Source: Pirellulales bacterium
Lineage (GTDB): Bacteria; Planctomycetota; Planctomycetia; Pirellulales; JACPPG01
Assembly (NCBI GenBank): GCA_035546535.1
Contig: DASZWQ010000154.1
Coordinates: 22,811-86,810 of the forward strand
DNA: 64,000 nucleotides
Direction of reading: 5' to 3'
Shown here piece after piece: positions 8,868-18,000 of the stretch (position 1 is its first letter; each line of letters begins with the position of its first letter). The position numbers and the translations under genes were made by a program. The notes beneath the pieces are model-generated. The model had not been told where the DNA came from and made no database searches. It worked only from the letters and a program-made list of their open reading frames with translations.

Positions 8868-10184
8868 CTACTCGGCACCGGACGATGATTTTCCACCCAC
8901 GCAGTACAGATACCGTGTCGAGCGGATCAGCAATTGACCGGCACTGGGCACCAAAGCTGCGCGAAACAGCTCGTCGCCGTCCGATGTAAGGGATGCCTTG
9001 GCGACGAGTTTCATCGCGTCGCCGGCCTCGATGACCGTCGTCTGTCCGGCGTCGTTTTGAAAATAGGCCCGGCCGCCGGCCACCAAAGGCGTCGAGGAAT
9101 AGTTAGCGTCGAGCCGCTCTTTCCATAGCTCGCGCCCGGTGTCGCAGTCGTAACAAAACAGAATGCCTGGCATGCTGATCGCCAGCATGTACTTATCGAT
9201 CACCACGGGCGACGGCAAATCGCGTCCGCCGCGACGCGGCGTATGCCACAGCCGATTGGTTTCGGTCACGTCGCCGTCGCCGCCGGGACGCACCGCGTAT
9301 ACGTCGCCGGCCAATCCATTGACGACGAACAGTTTTCCATGGGCGAAGGCCGGCACCGGCTCGCCGCGCCCCGCAAAGCCTTTGCAAAACCACAACTCGC
9401 GTCCCGAGGCCGGGTCGTAGCCGCGGACCCCCTTTTCGCCGTTGAGTATCATTTCCTCGCGACCGTTCGCACGAATCAAGATCGGCGTGCTCCAGCCGCG
9501 CACGGCATCGCGCGGCGTATTCCAGACCGTTTCGCCGGTGCGGCAATCGAAGGCCGTAACGCTCGATTCCTTCGACTCGCTGTCGCAGTTTTGAATGATC
9601 AGGTTGCGATAAAAGATCGGGCTGGCCGCCGTCCCCCACGGGCCGGCGAACTGGCCCAGGTCGCGCGACCAGAGATGCTTGCCGTCGAGGGTGTAGCCGT
9701 GCAGCCCGCCACGGCCGAAGAAGGCGATCACCACTTCGCCATTCGTAGCACAACTGGCCGAAGCCCAGCCGTTCATGCGGTGCGTTTCCTCGGGCTCGCC
9801 GGTCCAGGCCACCTGCTCCCACAAGAGGTGACCATCGCGGCGGTCGAGCGCCATGACGACGCGCTGCTTGCCTTGGTCGAGCGCCGTGGTCAGAAAGATC
9901 CGCTCGCCCCACACCGCCGGCGTCGATTGCCCTTCCCCATTGAGCGCGCTTTTCCAGACGACATCATCGTCGCTCCACGAGACGGGTAGCCCCGTCTCCG
10001 TCGAATGATTGCTCCCGGTCGGGCCGCCCCAGGCAGGCCAGTTCGTTTCGCCCCATGCTGAGTCGCATGTCAGCGTGACTGCCAAAGCCAAGGTCACTGC
10101 CAGCCACGCCGCATCAACAGGACGGAACACGATCTGGCGGGCGCGCGCCGACAGATGCAAAGTGCGATAGATGCCTGGTCGCAT
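8868..10184 (-). CDS. Secreted PQQ-like beta-propeller repeat protein
   Basis: 438 residues. A signal peptide (hydrophobic core about residues 26-42, ending DSAWG) leads into NWPAWGGPTGSNHSTETGLP, the N-terminal WPxWRGP signature of planctomycete PQQ-like proteins, then WD/PQQ-type blades (ALDRRDGHLLWEQ, AFDCRTGETVWN, GYDPASGRELWF, CYDCDTGRELWKE). The fold is the quinoprotein-dehydrogenase type, but Trp-docking alone does not show that PQQ is bound or that it is an enzyme. A GGAG is placed about 11 nt before the ATG. It is homologous to the protein at 25898-27265. It is divergent from the first PGRS-like gene. Confidence 0.85.
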   Translation of the reverse strand: MRPGIYRTLHLSARARQIVFRPVDAAWLAVTLALAVTLTCDSAWGETNWPAWGGPTGSNHSTETGLPVSWSDDDVVWKSALNGEGQSTPAVWGERIFLTTALDQGKQRVVMALDRRDGHLLWEQVAWTGEPEETHRMNGWASASCATNGEVVIAFFGRGGLHGYTLDGKHLWSRDLGQFAGPWGTAASPIFYRNLIIQNCDSESKESSVTAFDCRTGETVWNTPRDAVRGWSTPILIRANGREEMILNGEKGVRGYDPASGRELWFCKGFAGRGEPVPAFAHGKLFVVNGLAGDVYAVRPGGDGDVTETNRLWHTPRRGGRDLPSPVVIDKYMLAISMPGILFCYDCDTGRELWKERLDANYSSTPLVAGGRAYFQNDAGQTTVIEAGDAMKLVAKASLTSDGDELFRAALVPSAGQLLIRSTRYLYCVGGKSSSGAE

Positions 10185-10390
10185 GAGTGAAATTCTCCGG
10201 AATCCGCAGCACGAAGGCGAGTGATGTATTCGGTCGAGTGACTGAGGGTTTCGGCGGGGGCAAGTGTCGTTGGGCGGGAAACGATGCGGGGGCCGCTCGG
10301 GCTGCCGCCTGATTCTAACACGACCCGTGCCTCCTGCCTCTCGGCCGGCGGTAACGTTTCGGCAATCTTCCCCGCCGCTTGCCCATTTTC

Positions 10391-10419
10391 TTGCCGCGGA
10401 CGAATTGCCGCCTTAACAT
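10391..10419 (+). promoter_or_regulatory. Possible sigma-70-type promoter of the first PGRS-like gene
   Basis: TTGCCG (10391-10396), a 17-nt spacer and TAACAT (10414-10419) lie about 124 nt upstream of the ATG at 10543. Spacing is ideal but each hexamer departs from consensus. It sits in the 358-bp divergent gap 10185-10542, where no coding sequence convinced me. Confidence 0.3.
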
Positions 10420-10542
10420 CAGGGCGAACGGCAAGGCCGAAACAGGCTGGCAGATCGACCCGGCAAGGGGAACGTCTCGCGGCAGAGCCTTGGCGCCAAC
10501 ATCGCATGGCCAGCAACATCTCGACACGCTTCCCTTGGAAAC

Positions 10543-13500
10543 ATGGCCATGTCATTGGAGAGCCGCTCGCGCTTGCGGGCTGGATTGTCCGTCCGCGCCA
10601 TTACGCGTTCGTTGCGACTGGAACCGCTCGAGTGCCGGCGGATGCTGGCGGTTTTCAACGTCACTGCCGCGGTTGCCGATGGCGCCGCCGGCAGTCTGCG
10701 CGCCGCGCTCGTGGCCGCAGCGTCCAATGCCGATGCCTCGAACACGATCAATCTCGCCGCCGGCACCTATGCGCTGACCGATAGCACCGACGGCAACCTG
10801 CTCGTCCACAACCTGGCGGGCGGCGCGACCAAGACGTTCGTTCTCGCCGGCGCTGCGCAAGCCACGACCATCATCCAGGGAGGCGATTCCTGGAACGATC
10901 GTATCCTGCAAATCGTCAGCGCGCCGGGCGCTGCCGTTGCCGTGACGATGAAGAATCTTTCGATCCAAGGAGGTAATGCCTTCGCGGGCGGTGCCCTCGG
11001 CGGTACGGCTGCGCTCGGCGGCGGAGTGCTGGTTGACGGCGGGCAAGTCACGCTGAGCCACGTCGGGCTTTCGAGCAATCATGCGTTTGGCACGACCGGC
11101 GCGGCGGGCGCAGCCGGCGGCGGAACCGGGGGCATCGGTGCGGCCGCTCGCGGCGGCGCGATCTATCTCGCGGCCGGGACATTGAACCTTACACAAAGCA
11201 CGCTCTCGAACAATTTCGCCTTCGGCGGAGTCGGCGGCGCCGGAGGCTTGGGCGCAAGCGCCGGCAAAAACTCCGCGCCGCACGGCGCGTCAGGAGCAGC
11301 AGGCGGAAACGGCGCCCCAGGAACTACGCCCGCCACGCCAGGCGCCGAGGGTGGGCACGGCGGAGCGGGAGGCACAGGGCACAACGGCGCGGGCGGGTCG
11401 AATGCCGTGGCGCATGCCGGGCAGGGAGGCGCCGGCGGCGCCGGGGGCGATGGCTCGGGAGGAGGAATCTACGTCGCCGCCGGTCAGTTGACGATCACGA
11501 ACACGACGTTCACCGGCAACGCGGCCGATGGCGGAACGGGCGGCGCCGGAGGATCCGGCGGTCGCGGCGCCGCGCTCAAAGGGGGCTTCGGTGGGTCGGG
11601 CGGAGCCGGTGGAACCGGCGGTGTCGGGGGACGCGGCGGTCCGGCTATCGGTGGTGGCGGAGTCGCACTGCACAGTGGCGGCGCCGGTGGAGATGGTGGC
11701 GCAGGCGGCGGTGGTGGGCGCGGAGGGCTCGGCGGCAATGGCGCCGCTGGCGCCGGTGGCGGCGCGGGGGGCGCTGGCGGCAATGGCTATGGCGGCGCGC
11801 TTTATGTCGCGGCAGGAAGTGTTGTTTTTCAAACGGACACACTGCAGTCCAATTCCGCGGTGGGCGGCACCGGTGGTCGTGGCGGCGATGCCGGTCAAGG
11901 AGGCGCAGGCAACACCGGGGGCTGTGGTGGACCTGGGGGGCGCGGCGGCTCGGGAGGGCGCGGGGGGGGCGACGGCGGTTCCAACGCCGGTGCTGGCGGC
12001 CTCGGTCACTCCGGAGGCCTCGCCGGCGCAGCGGCCAATGGCGGAGCGGGCGCCGTCGGCGGCGTTGGAGGAGCGGGCGGTAACGGCGGCAATGGCGCCG
12101 GCGGCGCGATTTATTTACTCGGCGGCACGTTGGGGCTCGGCAGCGTTAGCATCACATCGAATGCCGCCTATGGTGGCGATGCCGGAGTCGGCGGCAATGG
12201 CGCCACCGGCGGCGCCGGAGGGCGCGGTGGCCCTGGCGGCGCCGGAGGCAACGGTGGTCGCGGCGGCGCAGGTGCGAACAACGCCGTTGGCCTCCTCGGC
12301 GCGGTCGGTGGCCAAGGCGGAAATGGGGCGGTCGCCGCCGCGGGTGCCGTCGGAGGACGCGGCGGCAACGGCGGCCTCGGCGGCGTCGGCGGTCAGGGAG
12401 GCGACGCTTTCGGCGGCGGCATGGCATTGCGCGGCGGAGCAGCCGGTCTTAGCGCGGTCACACTTTCGTCGAACAGCGCCTTCGGAGCGACGGGTGCGCC
12501 AGGCGGCGAGGGAGGAGCCGGTGGAACCGGCGGCGACGGCGGTCATGGAGGACAAGGGGGCGCAGGGGGTGACGGCGGCTCGGCAGGCCAAAACGCGCAG
12601 CTGCAACTCCTGCCCACCGGCGGCACCGCCGGTGGCGGTGGACGCGGCGGCACCGGCGGCGTCGGGGGCGCGGGCGGTAATGGCGCGAACGGCGGCGCGG
12701 GGGGCGGCGGCGGAGACGCGATCGGCGGAAGCGTCTACTTAGATGGCGCTCAGCTCAACATTGGCCCTGGCACGACGTACTCCGGCACCGCGCTGGCCGG
12801 CGGCGGCGGTAGCGGTGGCAACATCGGCCTGGCAGGCGCTGGTGGCCATGGTGGTGCGGCGGGCGCAGGCGGGGCCGGCGGTCACGGCGGAGCCGGGCTC
12901 ACGCATGGGGGCGCAAACGGTTTGTCGGGTGCAGCTGGACAAGCAGGCGCCGGAGGAGGCAGCGGAGCCAGCGGCGGTTTCGGCGCTACGGGTGCGAGCG
13001 GGCGCTCCGCGGGCGCCGGCATCTACGTCAACAGTGGCACCGTGACCACCGTCCTGCGAGCAACTCACGCTGCCGTCGTTCAGCAGCCACCGACAAGCAT
13101 CGCGGCCGGCACTCCCTTCTCGATCGAAGTCGACGCGCTGAACGCCAATAACAACGTCGATCCGACCTACAACGGACTCATTACCGTGTCGCTCGGCAAT
13201 AATCCCGGCGGTAGCGGACTTGCCGGTACGCTTTTGCTCACTGCCGTGCACGGCGTCGCGACGTTTACGAATCTCGAGCTGTTCAAGCCGGGCAGCGGGT
13301 ACACGCTGAACGTCGCGGCCGCGGGAATCTCGTCGACGGCAACCAGTTCGTTTAACGTCACCGGTGCCAGCAATTTGCCGCCGAAAGTGATCCAAGTGCT
13401 CGCGGCAGGCACGACGTGGAATCCCAGCTTTCTCAATGCCCTCAAAGTGTCTGGGCAGGGAAACGGCACGGGCTACAACCTTCCGGCCGGCGCAGCGCAG

Positions 13501-14358
13501 CTAACATCGCTTCCGTGGAGCAACGTCAATCAAATTCAAATTGCCTTCAGTGAAGCAGTCACCGTGTCGCAAGCCAGTTTGTCGCTTACTGGTTTGGGAG
13601 GCGTGTTGGCCACTACCGGCTTCTCGTACAACGCGACAGCGTTCGTTGCCACGTGGACGCTCGCCAATCCGATCGGCGCCGGCAAAGTGACGATCAATCT
13701 GCATTCCTCCGGCACAAGTGCGGTCAAAGATTCTGGCGGCCGCGCGCTGGACGGCGAGTGGACGAACGGCGCAAGCGCTTACCCATCGGGTAATGGCACG
13801 GCTGGCGGTGATTTCAATTTTGCGATTAACGTGTTGCCGGGAGACGCGAACGGCGATGGCATCGTCAATAGCCAGGATCTAGCGCTCGTGTCGTCCAGTT
13901 GGCTGTCGTCGGGGCCGGTCGCTGATGACAATGGCGATGGCATCGTGAATAGTCAGGATCTGGCCCTGATTTCTTCACAGTGGTTGGCCGCCTTGCCGGC
14001 GGGCGGAGCGGCGTCGGGCAATAGCCAGGCGAGCAGCCTTCGGGCGAACGGCGCGCAGACGGCGGCTTTCTCGGTTTCTAGTCAGAGTGATGCTGCGCCG
14101 GCCTTTGCAATACCAATCATCGGTCCGGTGTTGCCGCAAGCCTGGGCGAGACCGTCTGCGCAGCTTTCGGATCGTTCCGTCGCTCCGCTTCCCTCTCTTT
14201 TTGCGACGGCAGCAACGTCTGCGCGCGATCGAGCCTTCCGCCTGGAAGACGGCGCCGGTTCCGGCGGCAATCGATCTCGAGATTGGTGGCAGGGAGACGA
14301 TCCGATCGGCGAAGGACTACTCAGCGTCCTGGCCACCGCTCGCCCCCACTCGCGATAA
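10543..14358 (+). CDS. Giant glycine-rich (PE_PGRS-like) LEPR-XLL dockerin protein, copy 1
   Basis: 1,271 residues. Layout: basic N-terminus with the LEPR-XLL export motif LEPLECRRMLA (residues 26-36); a NTINLAAGTY-type start of a beta-helix-like region; a huge Gly/Ala-rich zone (about 135-820) of GGxGG units broken by regular non-Gly inserts such as GGAIYLAAGTLNLTQSTL and GGGIYVAAGQLTITNTTF; an Ig/invasin-like segment (about 840-940); a beta-rich domain (about 945-1090); a type I dockerin with two calcium loops (GDANGDGIVNSQDLALVSS and DDNGDGIVNSQDLALISSQ, about 1098-1150); and a low-complexity tail. The regular inserts suggest pectate-lyase-like beta-helix turns around glycine loops. Probably cell-surface, anchored through dockerin. 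No cohesin gene is in the window. It is paralogous to the next gene. Confidence 0.85.
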   Translation: MAMSLESRSRLRAGLSVRAITRSLRLEPLECRRMLAVFNVTAAVADGAAGSLRAALVAAASNADASNTINLAAGTYALTDSTDGNLLVHNLAGGATKTFVLAGAAQATTIIQGGDSWNDRILQIVSAPGAAVAVTMKNLSIQGGNAFAGGALGGTAALGGGVLVDGGQVTLSHVGLSSNHAFGTTGAAGAAGGGTGGIGAAARGGAIYLAAGTLNLTQSTLSNNFAFGGVGGAGGLGASAGKNSAPHGASGAAGGNGAPGTTPATPGAEGGHGGAGGTGHNGAGGSNAVAHAGQGGAGGAGGDGSGGGIYVAAGQLTITNTTFTGNAADGGTGGAGGSGGRGAALKGGFGGSGGAGGTGGVGGRGGPAIGGGGVALHSGGAGGDGGAGGGGGRGGLGGNGAAGAGGGAGGAGGNGYGGALYVAAGSVVFQTDTLQSNSAVGGTGGRGGDAGQGGAGNTGGCGGPGGRGGSGGRGGGDGGSNAGAGGLGHSGGLAGAAANGGAGAVGGVGGAGGNGGNGAGGAIYLLGGTLGLGSVSITSNAAYGGDAGVGGNGATGGAGGRGGPGGAGGNGGRGGAGANNAVGLLGAVGGQGGNGAVAAAGAVGGRGGNGGLGGVGGQGGDAFGGGMALRGGAAGLSAVTLSSNSAFGATGAPGGEGGAGGTGGDGGHGGQGGAGGDGGSAGQNAQLQLLPTGGTAGGGGRGGTGGVGGAGGNGANGGAGGGGGDAIGGSVYLDGAQLNIGPGTTYSGTALAGGGGSGGNIGLAGAGGHGGAAGAGGAGGHGGAGLTHGGANGLSGAAGQAGAGGGSGASGGFGATGASGRSAGAGIYVNSGTVTTVLRATHAAVVQQPPTSIAAGTPFSIEVDALNANNNVDPTYNGLITVSLGNNPGGSGLAGTLLLTAVHGVATFTNLELFKPGSGYTLNVAAAGISSTATSSFNVTGASNLPPKVIQVLAAGTTWNPSFLNALKVSGQGNGTGYNLPAGAAQLTSLPWSNVNQIQIAFSEAVTVSQASLSLTGLGGVLATTGFSYNATAFVATWTLANPIGAGKVTINLHSSGTSAVKDSGGRALDGEWTNGASAYPSGNGTAGGDFNFAINVLPGDANGDGIVNSQDLALVSSSWLSSGPVADDNGDGIVNSQDLALISSQWLAALPAGGAASGNSQASSLRANGAQTAAFSVSSQSDAAPAFAIPIIGPVLPQAWARPSAQLSDRSVAPLPSLFATAATSARDRAFRLEDGAGSGGNRSRDWWQGDDPIGEGLLSVLATARPHSR

Positions 14359-15001
14359 GCGCCGACGCCGGTGCATGCCCAGAGCGAGCGTTCAAGCAAC
14401 CGCTAGCCTGGCGAGCGCAGCGGTAGATATTCGGGCATTTTTTCGGTTCGCACCCCCCGTTTTGTTGCGTTTGCCGCGGTGCCGCCGTACTATCCGACGT
14501 AGTCAGGGCGCGCATTCATGGGAGGCCGAGGAGATGCGCCTTCGCCACGATGGCCAGTCGCCGCCCGCCCTGGTCGGGGAAGACTCGGAGCAGGGAGAAG
14601 CTTGCGGCAGGTCGCATCATGGGCCGAATCATTGTCGCGCCGGCCACTGTGTTCAACAGCCCGCTACTCTCCAACGACTCTACGCGGAGAGCACGACCGC
14701 TTCTTTGCTCATTTGGCGACGACCGCCACGGACTACACATTCACTCATATGAATTTATAGATCGAACGGAGATTTCTCCTCGGAAGATTCCACAAGGCCG
14801 AGGATACAAACCAACGAGAGGGGCAACGGGCCAACTACGGGACCGGTTTTCGGCGCGCGAAGATTTTTCTTTGCATTCGATAAGACCGCTATTTAGTATC
14901 GCACCGCCAGTGTCGCCTGCCCGGCATAGCTGCTCTGCATGGCAGTGTCCGTCGCGCACGCTCCCGCGTTGAGTCCGCTCCCGCTGAGAGTGTTACATCC
15001 C
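14359..15001. other. Intergenic region between the two PGRS-like paralogues
   Basis: About 640 bp. Several open frames cross it, but all are short, Arg/Ser/Pro-rich and overlap one another; none has a good ribosome site or domain. It contains a promoter candidate (14871-14899) for the downstream gene and a small GGAGA/TCTCC hairpin near 14770-14781. No terminator with a T-run was seen after the first gene. Confidence 0.4.
14871..14899 (+). promoter_or_regulatory. Possible sigma-70-type promoter of the second PGRS-like gene
   Basis: TTGCAT (14871-14876), a 17-nt spacer and TAGTAT (14894-14899) lie about 100 nt upstream of the ATG at 15002, in an AT-richer patch of otherwise GC-rich DNA. The position mirrors the candidate upstream of the first paralogue. 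Confidence 0.4.
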
Positions 15002-18000
15002 ATGTCGCATCCACATCCATCCTGCCGGCGCGAGGGCTTGCGCGTCGACCGGCGCACTGCCACGCGTTCGCTAGCGCTTGAACCGCTCGAAGCGCGCCGC
15101 CTGTTGGCCGTTTTCAATGTCAACGACGTGGCCGGGCTGACCGCCGCGGTCAGCACCGCAAACCACAACGGCGATGCCACGAACACGATCAATCTCGCAG
15201 CCGGAACTTACACGCTAAATGCCAGCGCCGGCGAATTGCTGCTGCAGGATCTAAACAGCTCCGTCGCGAGTAAAGCGTTGACCATCGTCGGTGCCGGCCA
15301 AACGAAAACCGTGATCGACGGCGCGTCGGCAACCCGCGTCTTCGAAATTGCGAGCACACCTGGCGCGACGAGCTCGGCCCTCATCGAGCACCTGAGCATC
15401 AACCACGGCAACGCCACCAACGGTGGGCAGCTAGGCACAAGCGCGGCGCTGGGTGGCGGTCTACTCATTGACGGCGGCAGCGTCACGCTCAGCGATGTAG
15501 CCATGAGAAGCGACCAGGCAAACGCCGCCGCTGGCGCAGCCGGCATCGGCGCCTTCCATGGTACGGACGGCGGCGCAGGCCAAAATGCGCGTGGCGGCGC
15601 GATCTATCTCGCCGCCGGCTCGCTGAATCTCTTCGGCTCGTTGATCGATCACGGCGTGGCCCAGGCCGGTGCAGGCGGGAACGGAGGTAGCGGCGGCATC
15701 AGCGGAGCACCGCCGATGCATGGTGCGGCGGGAAGCGCCGGTCCCAACGGCGCCAACGGTGCCATTGCGACCGGACAAGGACAGCCGGGCCAAAACGGCT
15801 TGCCGGGCACGCCTGGGAAAAATGGCATACCTGGAGGGAATGATTCTGTGCTGGTCGGGCAAGGTGGTCGTGGTGGCGACGGAGGCGATGCCGCCGGCGG
15901 CGGTCTCTATGTCGCGGGGGGGCAACTCACCATCGCGAACACGACCTTCCAAAATAACTCGGTCTTAGCCGGTCATGGCGGCGTGGGAGGCGTTGGCGCT
16001 CAGGGCAATCAGCTTGCCGGCGGCGCCGGCGGCGCTGGCGGCCAAGGGGGCAGCGGCGGAGATGGCGGGCACGGCGGACCAAACACAGGGCCTAACCCCG
16101 CCGGCAATGGTGGCAACGGCGCGGCGGGTGCGGCCGGCGGTCTGGGTGCCACCGGCGGACTCGCTGCCAACGGCGGCAACGGAGGGACCGGTGGTAATGG
16201 AGGCGATGCCGAAGGAGGTGCGATCTACCTGGCCGGCGGCAACGCGACCATGCAGACCGGCACCGTGCAAAACAACTATGCTTGGGGCGGACGCGGCGGC
16301 GCGGGCGGAGCCGGAGGCGCAGGGGGCAACGGTGGATCGGGCGCACGCGGCGGCAACGGTGGCCGTGGTGGCTCAGGCGGCGCGGGCGGCGGTTTTGCCT
16401 CGCAAAGCCAAGCACATGGCGGCAGCGGTGGTGATGGAGGCAACGGCGCGGCGGGCGGACTCGGCGGCAACGCCCGGAATGGCGGTGATGGTGGAATCGG
16501 CGGGCTCGCCGGGACTGCGGCCGGCGCCGGCCTCTTTGTCGCCGGCGGATCGCTCACCATCACCAGCTATTCGATTACAGCCAATCAAGCAGCCGGCGGC
16601 ATCGGTGGAGTGGGCGGCGCGGGGGGCGTAGGCGGACGAGGTGGTAATGGCGGCCGCGGAGGCGCCGGAGGGGATGGCGGCCGTGGCGGCTCGGGAGGAC
16701 TCGGCTACAACGGCCCGATCGAACAACAGAATGGCGCGCCCGCCGGCGATGGCGGCAATGGCGGCAACGGGGCGGCAGCCGGCAATGGCGGCAACGGCGG
16801 AGCAGGAGGCGCAGGAGGCGCAGGGAACACCGCCTTCGGCGCGGGCATTGCCGTGTTTGGCGGTTCGGCCGAACTCGATAAGGATGCGCTTTTTATTAAT
16901 AGCGAATTTGGCGGTGCCGGAGGGCCAGCCGGAGCGGGCGGCGCCGGAGGCGCAGGCGGCCACGGTGGCGCCGGAGGCTCAGGCGGCTCGGGCGGCTCCG
17001 GAGGGGACGGGGGAACGAGCTTCCACCGTGGCTGGCTTGTTGGTAGCGGCGGCCAAGGCGGCAATGGCGGTGCTGGCGGGCAGGGGGCGCAGGGAGGAAA
17101 CGGAGGAAACGGTGGGACCTCGGGACTTTCAGGGACCGGCGGCAGCGTTTTTGGCGGCAGCATTTACCTTGGTGGCGGCGCCCTGCAGATAGGACTGGGA
17201 ACGACTTACACCGGCTTGCAAGTTGCTGCCAGTGGCGGTGTCATCGGCGCACAGGGCGCCGCGGGCTCAGGCGGTGCAGGGGGCACCGGCGGACTCGGCG
17301 GCAGTGGCGGACGCGGCGGCCTGGGGGGCCATCTCGTTCCCCGAGCCAATGGCTTCCGCGCGGCGGGCGGTGGCGACGGCGCCCAGGGAGGGACAGCGAG
17401 TGGTGGAGCACCGGGAGTCGCAGGCGGGGTCGGTGGTATCGGCAAAGCGGGTACGGCCGCCGGCAGTGGCATCTATGTCGCGGGCGGCACGATTACCACC
17501 GCCATGCCCGCCACGCACATCGGCGTGCTATCCCAACCGCCGGCCAGCGTACACGCCGGCTCAACTTTCTCGCTACAAGTCGCCGCCGAAAATAGCAGTG
17601 GCGTTCCCGACCCAACCTATAACGGCCCGATCTCGGTAGCAATTATCACCAATCCGGGCGGCGGATCGCTCTCGGGAACGGTGACCGTCAACGCAATCAG
17701 TGGAGTGGCGACGTTCAACGATCTGTCTATTTCGCAGCCCGGCAACGGGTACAAATTGATTGTCGCCACGGCGGGACTGACGTCGGGCTTCACGCAACTC
17801 TTCAACGTCACCAGCAGCACCTCCGGTGTACCGCCAACCGTTACCCAGGTGCTTGCCAGTGGCACGACCTGGTCGGCTTCGTTCTTGACCGCCTTGCAGG
17901 TGGCCGGGCACGGGAATGGCACCGGCTACGTCATCCCCGCCGGCGCAACACAACTGAACGCGCTTCCCTGGGCGAACGTCAATCAGATCGAAATCTCGTT

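Noticed and set aside
10094..10555. A 153-residue minus-strand open frame in the gap before the first PGRS-like gene
   Set aside because: It overlaps the PQQ-like gene's N-terminal coding sequence and the PGRS-like start, and its Cys/Arg/Ser composition is not protein-like.
11290..12742. Several long overlapping open frames on both strands inside the first PGRS-like gene (up to about 404 residues)
   Set aside because: GGC/GGN repeats lack stops in every frame; the predicted proteins are Ala/Arg/Ser low-complexity with no start signals. They are shadows of the glycine-rich gene.
10900..13100. CRISPR-like regular repetition
   Set aside because: The repeats are short, coding, glycine-codon triplets without constant repeats or unique spacers of fixed length, and no cas genes are present.
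14087..14752. A 221-residue plus-strand open frame crossing the end of the first PGRS-like gene
   Set aside because: Its first part is out of frame within a well-supported gene and the rest is Arg/Pro-rich without domain.
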